DNA of 64,000 nucleotides from Parietaria judaica (lineage: Eukaryota > Streptophyta > Magnoliopsida > Rosales > Urticaceae), in assembly GCA_954871525.1 (NCBI GenBank), contig OX940865.1, positions 16,940,606 to 17,004,605 on the forward strand. Reading direction: 5' to 3'. Shown in pieces: positions 12,941 to 24,538 of the stretch. A model generated the notes under the pieces. That model was not told where the DNA came from. It searched no databases and worked only from the letters and a program-made list of their open reading frames with translations. The number at the start of each line of letters is the position of its first letter. Positions within the stretch are counted from its first letter, which is position 1. A program made the translations under genes and the position numbers.

Positions 12941-14249
12941 CAACGCCATCGTAATCCAACGGCCGAGATCGAGCCAGGCAAAGTCGGTTTTCTTTTTCTT
13001 ATTTGATTTTCTATAATTATCTCGCCAATAATTATTGAAGAAGAAAGAATGAAAAAAAAAAGTTGTTTGTATGGGAATGATTCGCTTTTGTATAAATGGG
13101 TTATTATTAAATTCAAAAGAAAAATGAAAAGTATTTTGTGTTTTGTTAAGATTGAAATTTCTATATTCAGTGGATTTAATTTAATTAATTAATTAAATAC
13201 CGATTTGGATGACGCGTGGAACTACGTCGTTTAGTGGTGAAAGCGACGCTGTACTTATCCTGAGAGGGGAGGGAAAGCGAGAGCGAGATACTGTTTTGTC
13301 GTTTTCCTAAACGACAGCTTTCTGTTGCATGTCGTTTTGTTCGGAGACAACGGCATTTGATTCCGGCTTGAAGCTTATGTGTCGTAGGTTTTCAGAAACG
13401 ACTTGTCGGTTCAAGCTGCTAGTTTTTTTTTTTCTTCTTTTCTATGGCTTTGAAGGTCGTTAGAGACGCATACTTCCCGCGTAACAAAAGGAAACACAAA
13501 GCGTGTAGATCAATCACGTCACGAACGGATGAGAAGAGTTGTTTATCGTTACGGAATAGTAAAATATACTCGGTTATATGAAGGCTTTTCGATAATACAG
13601 TAGACAATTTAATCGTAAAGTTAAACTCTATCCCTAGGAGCCTACTATAAGGCAAGCACTTAACTAAAACGAGAAATGTGCTAATGTTTCTTTATCTAGA
13701 CCAATTGTAGTTAAAAATAACTAATTGGCATAAAAGCGGAAATATAAATCAGCTCGAAAGACCGGTTTGCCCCTCCGTTGCGCTAGATTTAGAAGCTAAA
13801 ATGAGAGAGTATGAAACTACGAACGATCGCATCATCAACTCATTATAACATTGCCAATTGGAAATATTTCGATGTTTGTGTAGTTGCCTTATTAGGACAA
13901 AATGCTTCATAACTCGGCCCGATACCGAATTAAAATTTAATAAAGATTTGTAGCCCGATAAAGACCCGGTTTGAGTGAAATTTGATCCCAAATAATAGCT
14001 CGACAAAAGACATGTTCTCCTCCGGGCTGTATAACACTTCAACAATAATTCACAACAAAAAGAGCAGCCTTGCATATCACAAACAAAACACGTTACAAAC
14101 ACGACAAACCGTACCAAAACCTATTTGAAGGCCGCACACACCGAAAAAAAAAAAAAAAAACACTCGGTTTCAAATTTTCTTGGTTCATGGAATTTTTCAA
14201 TTAGGGTTATTTTCATCTCCTACAATAACATGAAATATTAGAGAGGTGA
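12941..14249. other. Intergenic between SAP and phosphatase
   Basis: The first ~190 bases probably hold the SAP 3' UTR. At 13215-13440 a GC-richer stretch repeats the word AAACGAC on both strands (aacgtcgttt, tttgtcgttttcctaaacgac, acgactt). From 13700 to 14140 there are only short non-coding-looking frames and poly-A runs. No gene recognised. Confidence 0.4.
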
Positions 14250-16185
14250 TCATAGTTCATCGTTGGATTTTTTTTTCCAGCAATTAGCATTGCTACTCAA
14301 ACTTTGGAGCCACAAATGATCCGCCTCGACCGAATCTGCATCATTGTTGCGATGCCACGACCAATGCGCGTGTGTCTCGTTCTCGATTCTCAGCCTTCCA
14401 TGCCCGAAGCTTGCCTCTCTGAATATTGATAGCGGAGATGGGTGGCTTTTGAACCTATATATAAATATATATGATATACCGATCATGTTATAGTAGGATA
14501 CAAAAAATACGCTATATACTGAAAAACGGAATAGATATATATATCCAATTTCTAGTTAGCTCAGAATCATAATTTCGGATTCTGTCTTTTGAGGAGAACT
14601 TATTATGTTTAGTTTGAAGTTTAAGTTATCCGATGGTCTATATAAACGAAACTGATTTATAATTATAAAAATTAGATTTTTTGCTTCCAATATTGAACTG
14701 AACTGACAATTTTATATTTATCTCCTTTTTATGAATTGAGTTTTATTGAAATCCAAACAGGATTGATATATATATACATAACAATTTATTTAGTAATTTA
14801 TCAATACACTCTCAAAGTTTATTTTAGTTTCATTTTCAAACCCTTTTAAATCCTATTTTTAACACTCTCTAATTCATTTTTGACAAAAATATAATATATA
14901 TATATATATATATATTATTAAACAACTCAAATTATTAATAATCGTCCATTTTTAATTTTTTAATTTTTAATTTTAAGGGGATTAATAAAAAAAAAAGTAG
15001 AAACATAGAAAAAAGTAACGTCAAGTCATATATTAAGAGGATACATTATGGTTATTTAAAAAAAAATGTTGTATTTTTCTGAAAATAAAAATAATTTTCC
15101 CCAAGTTATAATAGTTAATAATATAATTATCGAGTTTAAAACGGCTTAGATTTTCTCAATTATCCAGCATATACGAGTGGAAAATCGTCGGTTACCGCGG
15201 GGAAATCGAACCGGCCTCGTATAAAAGTGTTGTAGATAAAAGAGGCGTACTTACGTCAAAGCAAGTCCCTCTCTGTTGCCTCCATCGCCGATAGTGACAT
15301 AGATCGGACCACACGACTCACCTTTCTCCTCGTAAATTCTTGTCTAACACATCACAATCCTTATTATTAATCACCATAATTCACCACCAAACTCATATCA
15401 ATTGTCATAAGTCACGACTCACACTAACTTCAACAGTACAAATACACGTATACTATTAGTATTAAATATTAATATAGTGTTTTGCAAAATATCTCCTCTA
15501 TTACAATTTAATTCGTGCACTTATTTTTCAAAATTATTTAAGCAACTTTTCTTCGATGCGCACTATACTTTTTTTTTTGGGTACTAATACTATTTTGATT
15601 TTGACAACAATTTAAACTTTCATTAAATCAAATACATAGATATTATAATTGATATGATTAATAGTAGCATAAATACTTAATAAATCTTGTTAAATATTAT
15701 GATGATGTTCCATTTTAAAACTAATTATACCGAGGAATAATAATTTTATAAATCTTGTTATACTCATTTAATTTTTTAATATGAAATTATTAACGTTTAT
15801 TATTTGAACCACTCACAAAGCGTTCATAGGCGTGGACGTGGCCGGCGAAAACGACGTCAACCCTAGCCGCGTAGATTAGCTCCTCCATCGCCTTCCTCAT
15901 GGCGTCGCCCTCACCCTGGTGCGCCAAGTTGGTGTTGTACCACGGCGCATGCACCAATACAAACAACCACGGAGTCCTCCCACGATCCACCGCCTCAAGA
16001 TCCGACTGCAACCACCGGTATTGCTCGGACCCGACCCCGTAGTCGATGTAGGAACCGAGCACCACAACATGGGCTCCCACAACGTCAAAGGAGTAGTATA
16101 GGTTGGAGGGAGAGCCACTCTCCCTATGGGGCATCAGCCACCGGGAATTGAATGCCTTGAAGGCCTCACTGGCGATGATTGGGAT

Positions 16186-16187
16186 CG
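16186..16187 (-). other. Frameshift site in phosphatase exon 3
   Basis: Between the codons of GNHEVE and IPII only two bases remain where the intact paralogue has a Thr codon (GNHEVE-T-IPLV). Adding one base makes the five exons sum to 442 codons, close to the 437 codons of the intact gene. Confidence 0.85.
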
Positions 16188-17118
16188 CTCGACCTCGTGG
16201 TTGCCAGTGCCGGCCATCCAAGGCCGACGGCTAGCGTATGGCTCGACCAGGCGGCCGAAGGCGTCCCAGAGAGGCTGGTGGCCGTCAGCGTAGGAGAGGT
16301 CGCCGGGGATCAAGAACACGTCGTAATCTCTGTTGTCCACGTGGCGTAGGGTTGATTCTGTCCAGTCTGTTTGGCCTAAGTCACCTTCAGTGATACAATC
16401 CAAATTTAAGACGAATATACATGTAATAATCCAAAATTAAGTGACAAGAACTGACTCATAACTCTGTCTCTGCTTGGTGGTGATACAAATCTTCTATTCA
16501 ATTTATATATACGATATCATGTATATTATTTACATACAAAAGAGTTATAGTTGTCTAAATAATTCATGTTTTAAATTTTTTATAGTATAAATCTTATTTT
16601 TTGAGGTCAAAGTTCTCAATATTTATTTTTTCCCACCAAAATTCTGTCTATACTTTCTTAATTAATTATCATTTAACAGAATTTTTAAACACGTCATTAC
16701 TAAAAAAAATTATCTCTCAAAAGTGACACATGTCAAAAGATTAACAATACATCTTAAATTTTGTTAACTCAATTAAAAAAGTAGACGATTTAAAAAAAAA
16801 AAAGAACATTAGAAACTACAACCGTGAAAATCAGTCAATTACATTGAAACTTAAGACGTGAGTGAAAAAGCGTCATTCGCATACCCATAAATTTTTCGGT
16901 TAATCCAAAATCGAATAGGCACGATCAATATTGGTCTTTAATACTCTCACGAAAATCCATCGATATACTCCTACCGTCTTTTATATACCTGTAAATTAAT
17001 TTACAAGAGTTTGCGGGTTGCGGACTTTAAAACACTGATATTACTCAACGCTGTATAATGACATGGCCACTTTTCTGGTCAAACGTTGCCTTCTATTTAA
17101 AGTCTTTAAAGTTTAAAT

Positions 17119-17615
17119 CAAGGTTCAACTTACCGAGCTTGTCGATAAATCGCTTGCCGTTATCGACGGATTAATCGATAACTTACCGGATTATCGACGG
17201 AAAACTAATAATAATGTAGCTTACTGATTACCGATATTTTTCAATGATTATCGACGAATTATCGACACTTAACGAAGATTATCTATGAAAAATCACTAAA
17301 ATATTTTTAAGAATATATTTACTAAGTTTATAATGTTGATAAAACAACAAAAATGCCAAAATATAAAATCATTTCATACTCAAACATAGGTAATAAAATA
17401 TAGTCCCACTCTCACATATATAAATAATCGAATAAAATAATCGAAAAGTGCAAATTTTTTTGAAAAATACCATATTTTTTTATTATTTTTCATGATGTTT
17501 GCCGATTTTCGATAAAAATCATAGAAAAGTATTGGCATGACCACCTTGCCGATGACTACCGACAAGACAGATAATCGAAGATTATCGAAGATAATCGTGG
17601 AAAAGTCGAACCTTG
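17119..17615 (+). mobile_element. hAT-type MITE in phosphatase intron 2
   Basis: The 497-bp element has inverted ends CAAGGTTCAACTT and AAGTCGAACCTTG. A perfect 8-bp duplication, gtttaaat, flanks it (17111-17118 and 17616-17623), the hAT hallmark. The interior is rich in 'attatcgac' words. A second copy in the same orientation lies at 21511-21980. The element has no coding capacity and sits inside the intron between exons 2 and 3 of the minus-strand phosphatase. Confidence 0.85.
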
Positions 17616-18526
17616 GTTTAAATAACCTCACGGTGGACCCATTCTATTTGACCATTACCCATTAAAAAAAGTTGAAAAAATAAGAAATAAACGTCATTGA
17701 AAATGTGAGAAAATAATATAAATCTATCCAATATGAAAGTAACAACAATCCCCACCACCACGTAGTTTACACTCCTGAACTTAGTTGCTATAATCTCTTG
17801 TCGCTTAGGCTTAAAGCAATAACAAAATATCACAACTAATTAACCAATTAAACTCTTTAATAAAAGGCAAACTAATATTACATATAAAAAAAATATATAT
17901 ACTAAATATATATGACACTCGAATTCTCGAGGGGAACCCTAATTCTTCCTAGCAAAAATAAGTAAATAGATTCACTTACCAACCACCACGAATTCTAGGG
18001 GGAGCGTCGACGGCGGTGTCCGGAAGGAGAATTCGGGACCGGACCCTCCACACCGGTAGTAGTACGTCTTGCTAGGTTTTAACGGCCCGATGGTGGCATG
18101 GTGGATCTTCCCGGATTCATAGAAAAAATATTGGTACCATGTATGGTTTCCGGTCACAGCGGCATTGTATTTCCCCGGCGATGTCCCGTATTCCACCGTA
18201 GATTTTGAATGGCCGTGGTCCGTCACCCACGAAACCCTCATGTGGTCTTTCCCTACAAGTGATATATGTACCTGAAAAATATATATAATAATATTAACTG
18301 TTAATCTTGATCATGACAAGCCAAACCATACGTTATATAGGGTTTATATAATCACCTGTTGAGGGTCGGATTCTGATCGGTTGTGGGGACGAAACACAAG
18401 TTTTCCCGGAGGTGGCCGGACGAAATCTTGCCCGTTTGTCGCATACAAGACTCGAAGGATTGAGAGAAAGATTGCTGCCATGATGGCATGGGAAAGTGAA
18501 ACTAGTTTTAATCTATTCATTATCAT

Positions 18527-19829
18527 ATTATCATATGGTGTTCTTTTGCTTGATCTCTTAGTATAAATAGGAGTGTATTGTATGGAAGATGATATTACAT
18601 ATATATATATATATATATTATATATAGATAGAGAGCTTACAAATTTATATAGAATTTGCTTGCAATGGCGTGAAGTAATGCATTTCAAACATTCCCTCTA
18701 TTTTGTCTTGCGTATGTTTGGCTTATGCTTACAGCAAGAACATTGACCATTTTCTCAATATAATGATCAAAGCGATCAACTCCTGAAATAGCATTATCTT
18801 TGCAATTTATTATCGGTTTTGATGGTTGATTAATAATTTATTCATTAAATACATTTCTTCAATATTTAATGATGGTCAGATCATATATGTTTGTGTTACG
18901 GAAGTACATAAGAGGATGTTATCGGAGATAATTATAATTGCAGGGGATAGTAACGGTTGAAGTACTCAAAATGTAATTAATTGTGCAAGCGAGTATCCAT
19001 TTTTTTATGGTGGGAAAAAGTGTTGTAGCTCCGTCCAATTTATATATATAAAAACGTGTATTGACCGTCCCGTTTCTTTTAAAACTTTAATGGAAGGACA
19101 TATCAAAGATAATGGAAGAACTTGTACTTTCCGTAACAAGAAAAATCCGAATACGCCACCACAACTGACTACAATTTGAGTACTTCTGCCGCTATTATTC
19201 CTTGATATTATCATCATTGTCATTGTCAACTTAAGGCCTTCAATCCGTCAAAAAACCTGAATGAAAATAGCACGACCGTTTCATCATGTGCTTGACGATC
19301 AAGAGTCAAAGACCATATGACACACGAAAGAAAAAAAAATTGTTTTTCACACAAGGCCAAGTATGTAACACATTTCCGAAAATAAAATCTATAAAGAATA
19401 ATAATATGTAAATTATATTCACATTTGTTATGTGTAAAATGGAAATAAGTAATCACGTTTACGCTACATATTCTTAGTGGCTACGATTGTCTTTAACAAT
19501 AAGCGTGAACGAATAAATATAATATATATTTTTTTGTAGGGAGGTAAAAAAAAAAACTGAAAAACTGAATGGTTAGATCCAAAATCTTGTTACCGAAGAC
19601 CTTAAAAGACCGAATAATAGGGTTCGATGTTCATAAAACAAGGTCTTCAATACGTTTGTACCGCATTGGGTCTCTGGTTTCAATTTTGAGAAATGGTACT
19701 GAAAACTCATTTATACCGAAGACCTTATTTAATTTTTATTTTATAATAAATTCATAGAAAAATAAGGTAACTTTCAAAAATAAAATAAATTTATTTCTAG
19801 ACATTTGTTTTCTTTTGTATTTTCTTATG
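18527..19829. other. Upstream of the broken phosphatase; no gene
   Basis: It holds the putative promoter and leader of the minus-strand phosphatase, a TA microsatellite at about 18598-18621, and unassigned AT-rich DNA. 'ccgaagacctta' occurs at about 19592 and again near 19717. No coding gene recognised. Confidence 0.4.
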
Positions 19830-20420
19830 GTTGTTTGGGATTTTAACGGTCGTAGAATTTGGTTTTCACTTGGTTTATTAAGGTTATTCAATGTCGTCAA
19901 TACAAGACAGACAATCGTTGATTACAAATTTGAGTTTACTTATAGGTCCCATTATGACTCTTATAACGTATATATAACACATGTCCCAAAAGAACTTTTT
20001 ATATATTTATAGTACCATTGATGTTGTAGCGGTTGTATACCGTGTAGAATAAATAAATGCTACTATATATGCTGTAGCATTTTCTGTTGTATTTATCGTC
20101 CGTAATTTAATTATTAAATAATTTTTCATGCTACTTTTTTTATATTCAAATTCCAATGTGTAAGTCCCAGAATCGTTACTTTTTTAATTGGTTGGAAATT
20201 GAAGTCAATAATTTTTAGCACATATGCATACTCAAAAACAGAATATGAACATCAAGAACACACAAATCAAATAAATATTAAAAAGACTATATGAACATTA
20301 GGACCACCATATGAACCTCAAGAACACTATATGGACATTAAAAATACTATATGAACGTCAAGAAAAATATCTATAAAAAAAAAACAATAATGAAAATACG
20401 CAAAAATCGTTGTTTGAGGG
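19830..20420. repeat. Direct duplication, copy 1
   Basis: It shares order and sequence with 21130-21510 plus 21981-22040. Shared landmarks are 'gtaccat(t/c)gatgttgta', 'tgttgtagcattt', 'caaattccaatgt', 'gcacatatgcatact'-type words, and an array of degenerate 'atatgaacatcaagaacac' units (20246-20370). The orientation is the same. The copies lie about 1.2 kb apart with a hAT element between them. They could be a tandem duplication or the terminal repeats of an old element. Confidence 0.65.
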
Positions 20421-20594
20421 CCTAAACGTCGAACTTCAGTTAAAATGTGAAAATCTCACGTATTCGAGATCTTTGCGTGCCAAGCTTTTTATTGTTTATG
20501 ACGTTATCCTCTGCGTAAAGTTTAGACTTTCCTACCTTATTCGAGGCTTAAATACCGTGTTGTAAATTTTTCTCAACGATTTTGAGCTGTGATA

Positions 20595-21090
20595 CAGGGG
20601 CGGAGCCAGGGGGGGGGGGGGGGGGGGGGGTGGGGAGCGGGGGCGGCCGCCCCCAATTGGTCCGAGCTCGTTATTTTTTATTTTAATGTATTAATATTAT
20701 TATATAAATTTATATATAAGTAATAAATATAGCATTTGTAGACTAAATGTCATTGTAGATTTGTAGTGAAGTGGAATTTTGTTGTTCCTCCAAGTTATAG
20801 CCCGGAGTTCAATTCTCAATCTCTACATGTTTTTAAGTTTATTTTTAGCAATAGTTTTATGATTACAATTTTTTTTAAATAATAGTAGTTTCAATGTCTC
20901 GTTTTATTTATAAATTTATGAGAATTCTAATCATATAGAGTTTCTAATGAATTATTTTCATAAATCAAAAGTTCATAAAGAAAAATAGTTGTATGCAATG
21001 TATAATAGTAGTTTCAATGTCTCGTTTTATTTTAAAATTTATGGTCTATTATTTTCGCCCCCCTTGATTAAAGTGCTGGCTCCGCCCCTG
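20595..21090. mobile_element. hAT MITE with CAGGGGCGGAGCCAG ends
   Basis: The 496-bp element has perfect 15-bp inverted ends (CAGGGGCGGAGCCAG and CTGGCTCCGCCCCTG) and a perfect 8-bp target duplication, ctgtgata, at 20587-20594 and 21091-21098. This terminus is common in plant hAT elements of the Tip100 type. There is no transposase coding. A run of 22 G residues (20609-20630) follows the left end, then a GC-rich palindrome (gggggcggccgccccc). Confidence 0.92.
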
Positions 21091-21129
21091 CTGTGATATA
21101 TCTATGTTTCGTATAGTCGTTGAATTTAA

Positions 21130-21510
21130 CTATGAGTCCCACTAGAGACTACGAATCTAATTACGAGTATAAAATGGGTTCAAAAGAATGTTTTATTAAT
21201 CTAAAGTACCATCGATGTTGTAACGACTGTAAACCGTATATCATAAATATATGCCACTGTATATATGTTGTAGCATTTCTTGTTGCATTTGTTGTCAGCA
21301 ATTTAATATTTACATATTTTTTCATGAGAACTTTTTTAATTCAAATTCCAATGTATAATCCTGAAAATCGTTAATTTTTGAATTGGTTTGAAATTTTAGA
21401 TATATTTTAGAGCACATATACATACTTAAGAACAAAATATGAACGTCAAGAACACCTAAATCAAATTAACATTAAAAACACTATATGAACATCAACAACA
21501 TTATATCAAC
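21130..21510. repeat. Direct duplication, copy 2 (interrupted)
   Basis: The counterpart of 19830-20420. Its 'tatgaacatcaagaac' array is split by the MITE at 21511-21980 and resumes at 21981-22025. Confidence 0.6.
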
Positions 21511-21980
21511 CAAGGTTCAACTTGCCGAATTAATCAATAAATTAAATCGCTTGTCGTTTTCGATGGATTTATCCTTTGCTTGCCGATTAATCGACGGAAA
21601 ACTAATAAATACTATAGATTATCGTTACAAACACTTATCGAGGATCATCACTAGATTATCGCCACTTATCGAGGATTATCGATGAAAAGTTACTAAAATA
21701 TTTTTAAGAATATATTTACTAATTTTATAATGTTATCATAAAACATTAAAATGCCAAAAATGAAATCATTTCATACTCAAACATAGGTAAATAAAATATA
21801 GTCTCACATATATAAATACTCGAATAAAATCATCAAAAGTGCAATTTTTTTTTTGAAGTACCATATTTTCGTTATTTTTCAAGATGTTTGCCGATTTTCG
21901 ACAAAATCATGGAAAAATACTGGTATGGCCGTTTTACCGATAACTACCGACAAGACGGATAATGGTGAAAAAGTCGAACC
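21511..21980 (+). mobile_element. Second copy of the CAAGGTTC hAT-type MITE
   Basis: It starts CAAGGTTCAACTTGCCGA and ends AAAGTCGAACC, lacking the last bases of the inverted end. It aligns along its length with 17119-17615 (shared 'aaaatatttttaagaatatatttact', broken by small indels, and 'gatgtttgccgattttcga'). The flanks atatcaac and tatgaaca are too different to prove a target duplication. It interrupts an array of short repeats. Confidence 0.75.
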
Positions 21981-22040
21981 TATGAACATTAAAAATGTTA
22001 CAAGAACATCAAGAACACGAAAATATATAATAACAAAGAA

Positions 22041-23733
22041 AAAACTAAAATAAAATTCAATAAAACTTACCCGAACCAAAAACACCGTTTCAAACAACGA
22101 TCAAGAAATGTGTCCGTATCTCCAAAGTAGTACTGTCATTCTCAACTAACTAAATAGATTAAACCCCCTCAGTTATTAATCTTTGTCACAATCAATTGTG
22201 GAGAATTTAAAGTTTTTTCTTCGGAAAGAAACAAGGTACGAGTCTTATAGTTATAAGTTATAACAATATTTGTCATAAGACTTTTTATATATATATATAT
22301 ATATATTATTCATATATGAAATGGCAGTATATATAAATAACCCAAGTGCCACCTAATTTCACGATACGTGTGAATAGAGATAATTTATCCAAATTGAATA
22401 TCCTTGGAGTCTACTTCTCCGATGCACAATATATATGGTACAAATTACAAACAAGAAGTTAGGTCAAATAGCACAAAATTTTGTTGCTCAAAACAAGACT
22501 TTGTTTCGCAAATATTTTATGTGTTATACATGTTACATATATGCTCATTATATAATCATTATTATATAATGATATATCGTCAATTGATTGACTTCGATTT
22601 TCAGATGGTATAGATTATTTTTTTTCCTTTTAGTAGAGCATAGAGTCCCGAAATTTGTCTAAAAGTCAATTAAAGCCGATATGTGGAAACACAAAGACAT
22701 AAACAAAGCTCAGAATAATATTTATTAAAAATAAGAACTTATATGTGAAGCAAATATATTCAGGTCCCTCAAATCTGTAATCATAAATCTTGATAAGCTC
22801 GAGACAAAACTTGGTTGGCAAGTTTACTAGTACAACAAGTATACTTGATCATCAAGTTCAGGGTATTATAGTAATTTTTAATAGGTGAATTTGCTTATAA
22901 ATAACACCGAGTGTTTGCATTTCAATATAACTCCAATACTTGTAATTCGACCACTTCTAAATCAAAGAGAATTCCAATATCATTCTTCTCCTTTGTTGTC
23001 TCACTCTTTGCATACTATGTTACAAATATATATTTGTAATATATAAACAGTGAGTGCATTATAGTGTGTGGTTGATTTCTTTGTGCTCTCCATATTGTCG
23101 TTTGTCAGTAAAGATTCGGCGCGGCAAGTTTTGGCCAAGCGATCCGAAGAGCGGGAACCAACAAAATCAATATCATCGATAAAAATAATAATAAAAAGTA
23201 ATAAAAATTGGATATAATTATTAGTAATGAGAACTTGAATTATGAGCATCAAAATTAGATAAGTTTCAGCAATTTTGTTTACCTCTTTATATAAATCTAA
23301 GTTACTTAGAAATGCATGAGGGATCCATGCATGTAAGCTGGTCTAATATTCAATCAAATCTATATTTATCTCTCTGTAATCGCAATATTGCAAGCTCCCT
23401 CTGTAAGAGTTATGTATATATATGTATATATATATTGAAGAAATATAAGTGTTTGTGCCTTGTAGTTGTGTGTGATTTATGGTCCAATTTAATTAGTGAA
23501 ATCTTGAAGAGTTGAAGTGAACCGAGGTGTGTTTTATTCTCTTTCACTTTGAGTCTTGAGAGGACCACAAGACGGGACATCAATAATTCGTTCCGTAAGA
23601 AACTTTCTCAACGATTAATTAGAAGCAAGACACACGGTGTGACGCATGAAAAACTATGACATAAGAACTCATATATATATATATATATATATAATATATA
23701 TATATATAAAAGTTTAAGAGTCTTGTACTTTTA
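22041..23733. other. Intergenic, promoter-like but no gene recognised
   Basis: At about 22897 there is 'gcttataaataacacc', followed by 'caatataactcc' and pyrimidine-rich sequence. That resembles a core promoter or an LTR's U3/R border, but no coding exon and no matching second repeat follow. A GC-richer patch at 23108-23165 is unassigned. TA microsatellites lie at 22288-22306 and 23670-23706. Confidence 0.35.
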
Positions 23734-23932
23734 ACCAAGCTTGTTTGGCCTAATGTTAAAGTCACTACAAAGTCTTGGGTTCAATCCCTTGAGACACAAA
23801 AATTGCGTAATATATGTAATCTTAGCCGATAGTGCCTGCGGCCAATAGTGCCGGTTGTTCTTACCGTGAAAAATATCTTGTAATGTGAGTACATGTAATC
23901 TTGGCCAATAATGTCCACTCAATTCAAAAAAA
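23734..23932 (+). mobile_element. tRNA-derived SINE, copy 1
   Basis: The head resembles a tRNA gene with an A box (TGGCCTAATG, 23746-23755) and a B box (GGTTCAATCCC, 23778-23788). The body follows with 'aaattgcgta', 'atgtaatctta' and 'ccaata(g/a)tg' words, and an A-rich tail (about 23923-23932). Two more copies lie at 31641-31812 and 44668-44868, all plus-oriented. The head is not a functional tRNA, since the cloverleaf after the B box is not closed. Confidence 0.75.
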
Positions 23933-24191
23933 CCGCAAAAACTATTGATGTTAATGACTTGTTGCATTGTCAGGAAATTGTATGTCAAGTCGGACGCCAT
24001 GTATCTTGAAATGTCACGTGGTGTACCCTTTTGTCATATGGGCGGCAAAAATCTTTAAATTTATTTATTTTTTGTACTTTAATACTTTTGTTAAAAAACT
24101 GGAAGCAAAATTATTTTCGTTTATGAACTATTGTAATGGATCTTTATGTTGCACTTTACTACCTTTCAATTTTTTAACATAAATATTTTAA

Positions 24192-24538
24192 TGTAACGCC
24201 TCGACCGCTCTATCGAATTGATGGTTGTCTCCACAGGCCAACGCGAGTCTTTTCAGCTTGCTTTATCCTCACCTGCATGCTTTGTCTGAGAAGCTTCCCA
24301 TGAGTCACCCATCACAAGATTGCTCCAAGCCAAGCATGCTTAACATTGGAGTTCCTATGAACGAGCTATCGAAAAGAAATGCATCTACACACGTAGTATC
24401 AATTAATTCTTTTTAAGCCTCTTTGACCATACAATCTCATACCTATATGATCTCAGATAACCGCACTCCCATACATGCATAGTCTTGGGAACGTCTCATT
24501 TAGCATATCCTCTTACCCAAGCGATGCGGGACATCACA
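24192..24538 (-). mobile_element. Cassandra-type TRIM LTR (5S rRNA-like), probably solo
   Basis: Read on the minus strand, the unit starts TGTGATGTCCCGCATCG and ends CGTTACA (TG...CA). Its middle (about 24290-24365) is strikingly like the 3' half of 5S rRNA: GTTAAGCATGCTTGG, then GATGGGTGACTCATGGGAAG. This 5S-derived pol III promoter region inside an LTR defines Cassandra TRIM elements. I see neither a second LTR nor a clear primer-binding site, and the flanking 5-mers (tttaa / actta) do not match, so the copy is old or rearranged. Confidence 0.85.

Larger units (their letters stand above)
14250..18526 (-). pseudogene. Purple acid phosphatase paralogue with a one-base frameshift
   Basis: Five exons on the minus strand: 18356-18526, 17980-18271, 15817-16384, 15255-15343 and 14250-14454, all with GT-AG introns. 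The start is MIMNRLKLVSLSHAIMAAIFL, a signal-peptide-like N-terminus. The exon sum is 1325 nt, one short of a multiple of three. Exon 3 loses one base at 16186-16187, just after GNHEVE, where the reading switches to the frame that continues IPIIASEAFKAFNSRW. As written, the protein stops at 16134-16136 after about 237 residues. The downstream metal-ligand motifs (VHAPWY, GHVHAYERF), which are still well conserved in the shifted frame, would be lost. The N-terminal motifs GDLG, GDLSYAD and GNHE are intact. The family is secreted or vacuolar Fe-Zn/Mn acid phosphatases (PAP18/20/21/22-like size). The damage is a single base, so a sequencing error or a very young pseudogene are the options. Confidence 0.88.

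Noticed and set aside
12520..13116. Long open frames on the minus strand over the SAP gene
   Set aside because: They are GC-driven shadows of the zinc-finger coding sequence.
22880..23300. An LTR or promoter from 'ttataaataacacc'
   Set aside because: No second copy, no TG/CA borders and no primer site could be found; one TATA-like word is not enough.
23778..23788. B box GGTTCAATCCC as part of a real tRNA gene
   Set aside because: No acceptor stem or anticodon arm can be closed around it, and the same sequence recurs at 31671 and 44718 with a shared non-tRNA body, so it is a SINE.
24290..24370. Genuine 5S rRNA gene
   Set aside because: Only the 3' half resembles 5S, with many changes, and it lies inside a TG...CA LTR typical of Cassandra.
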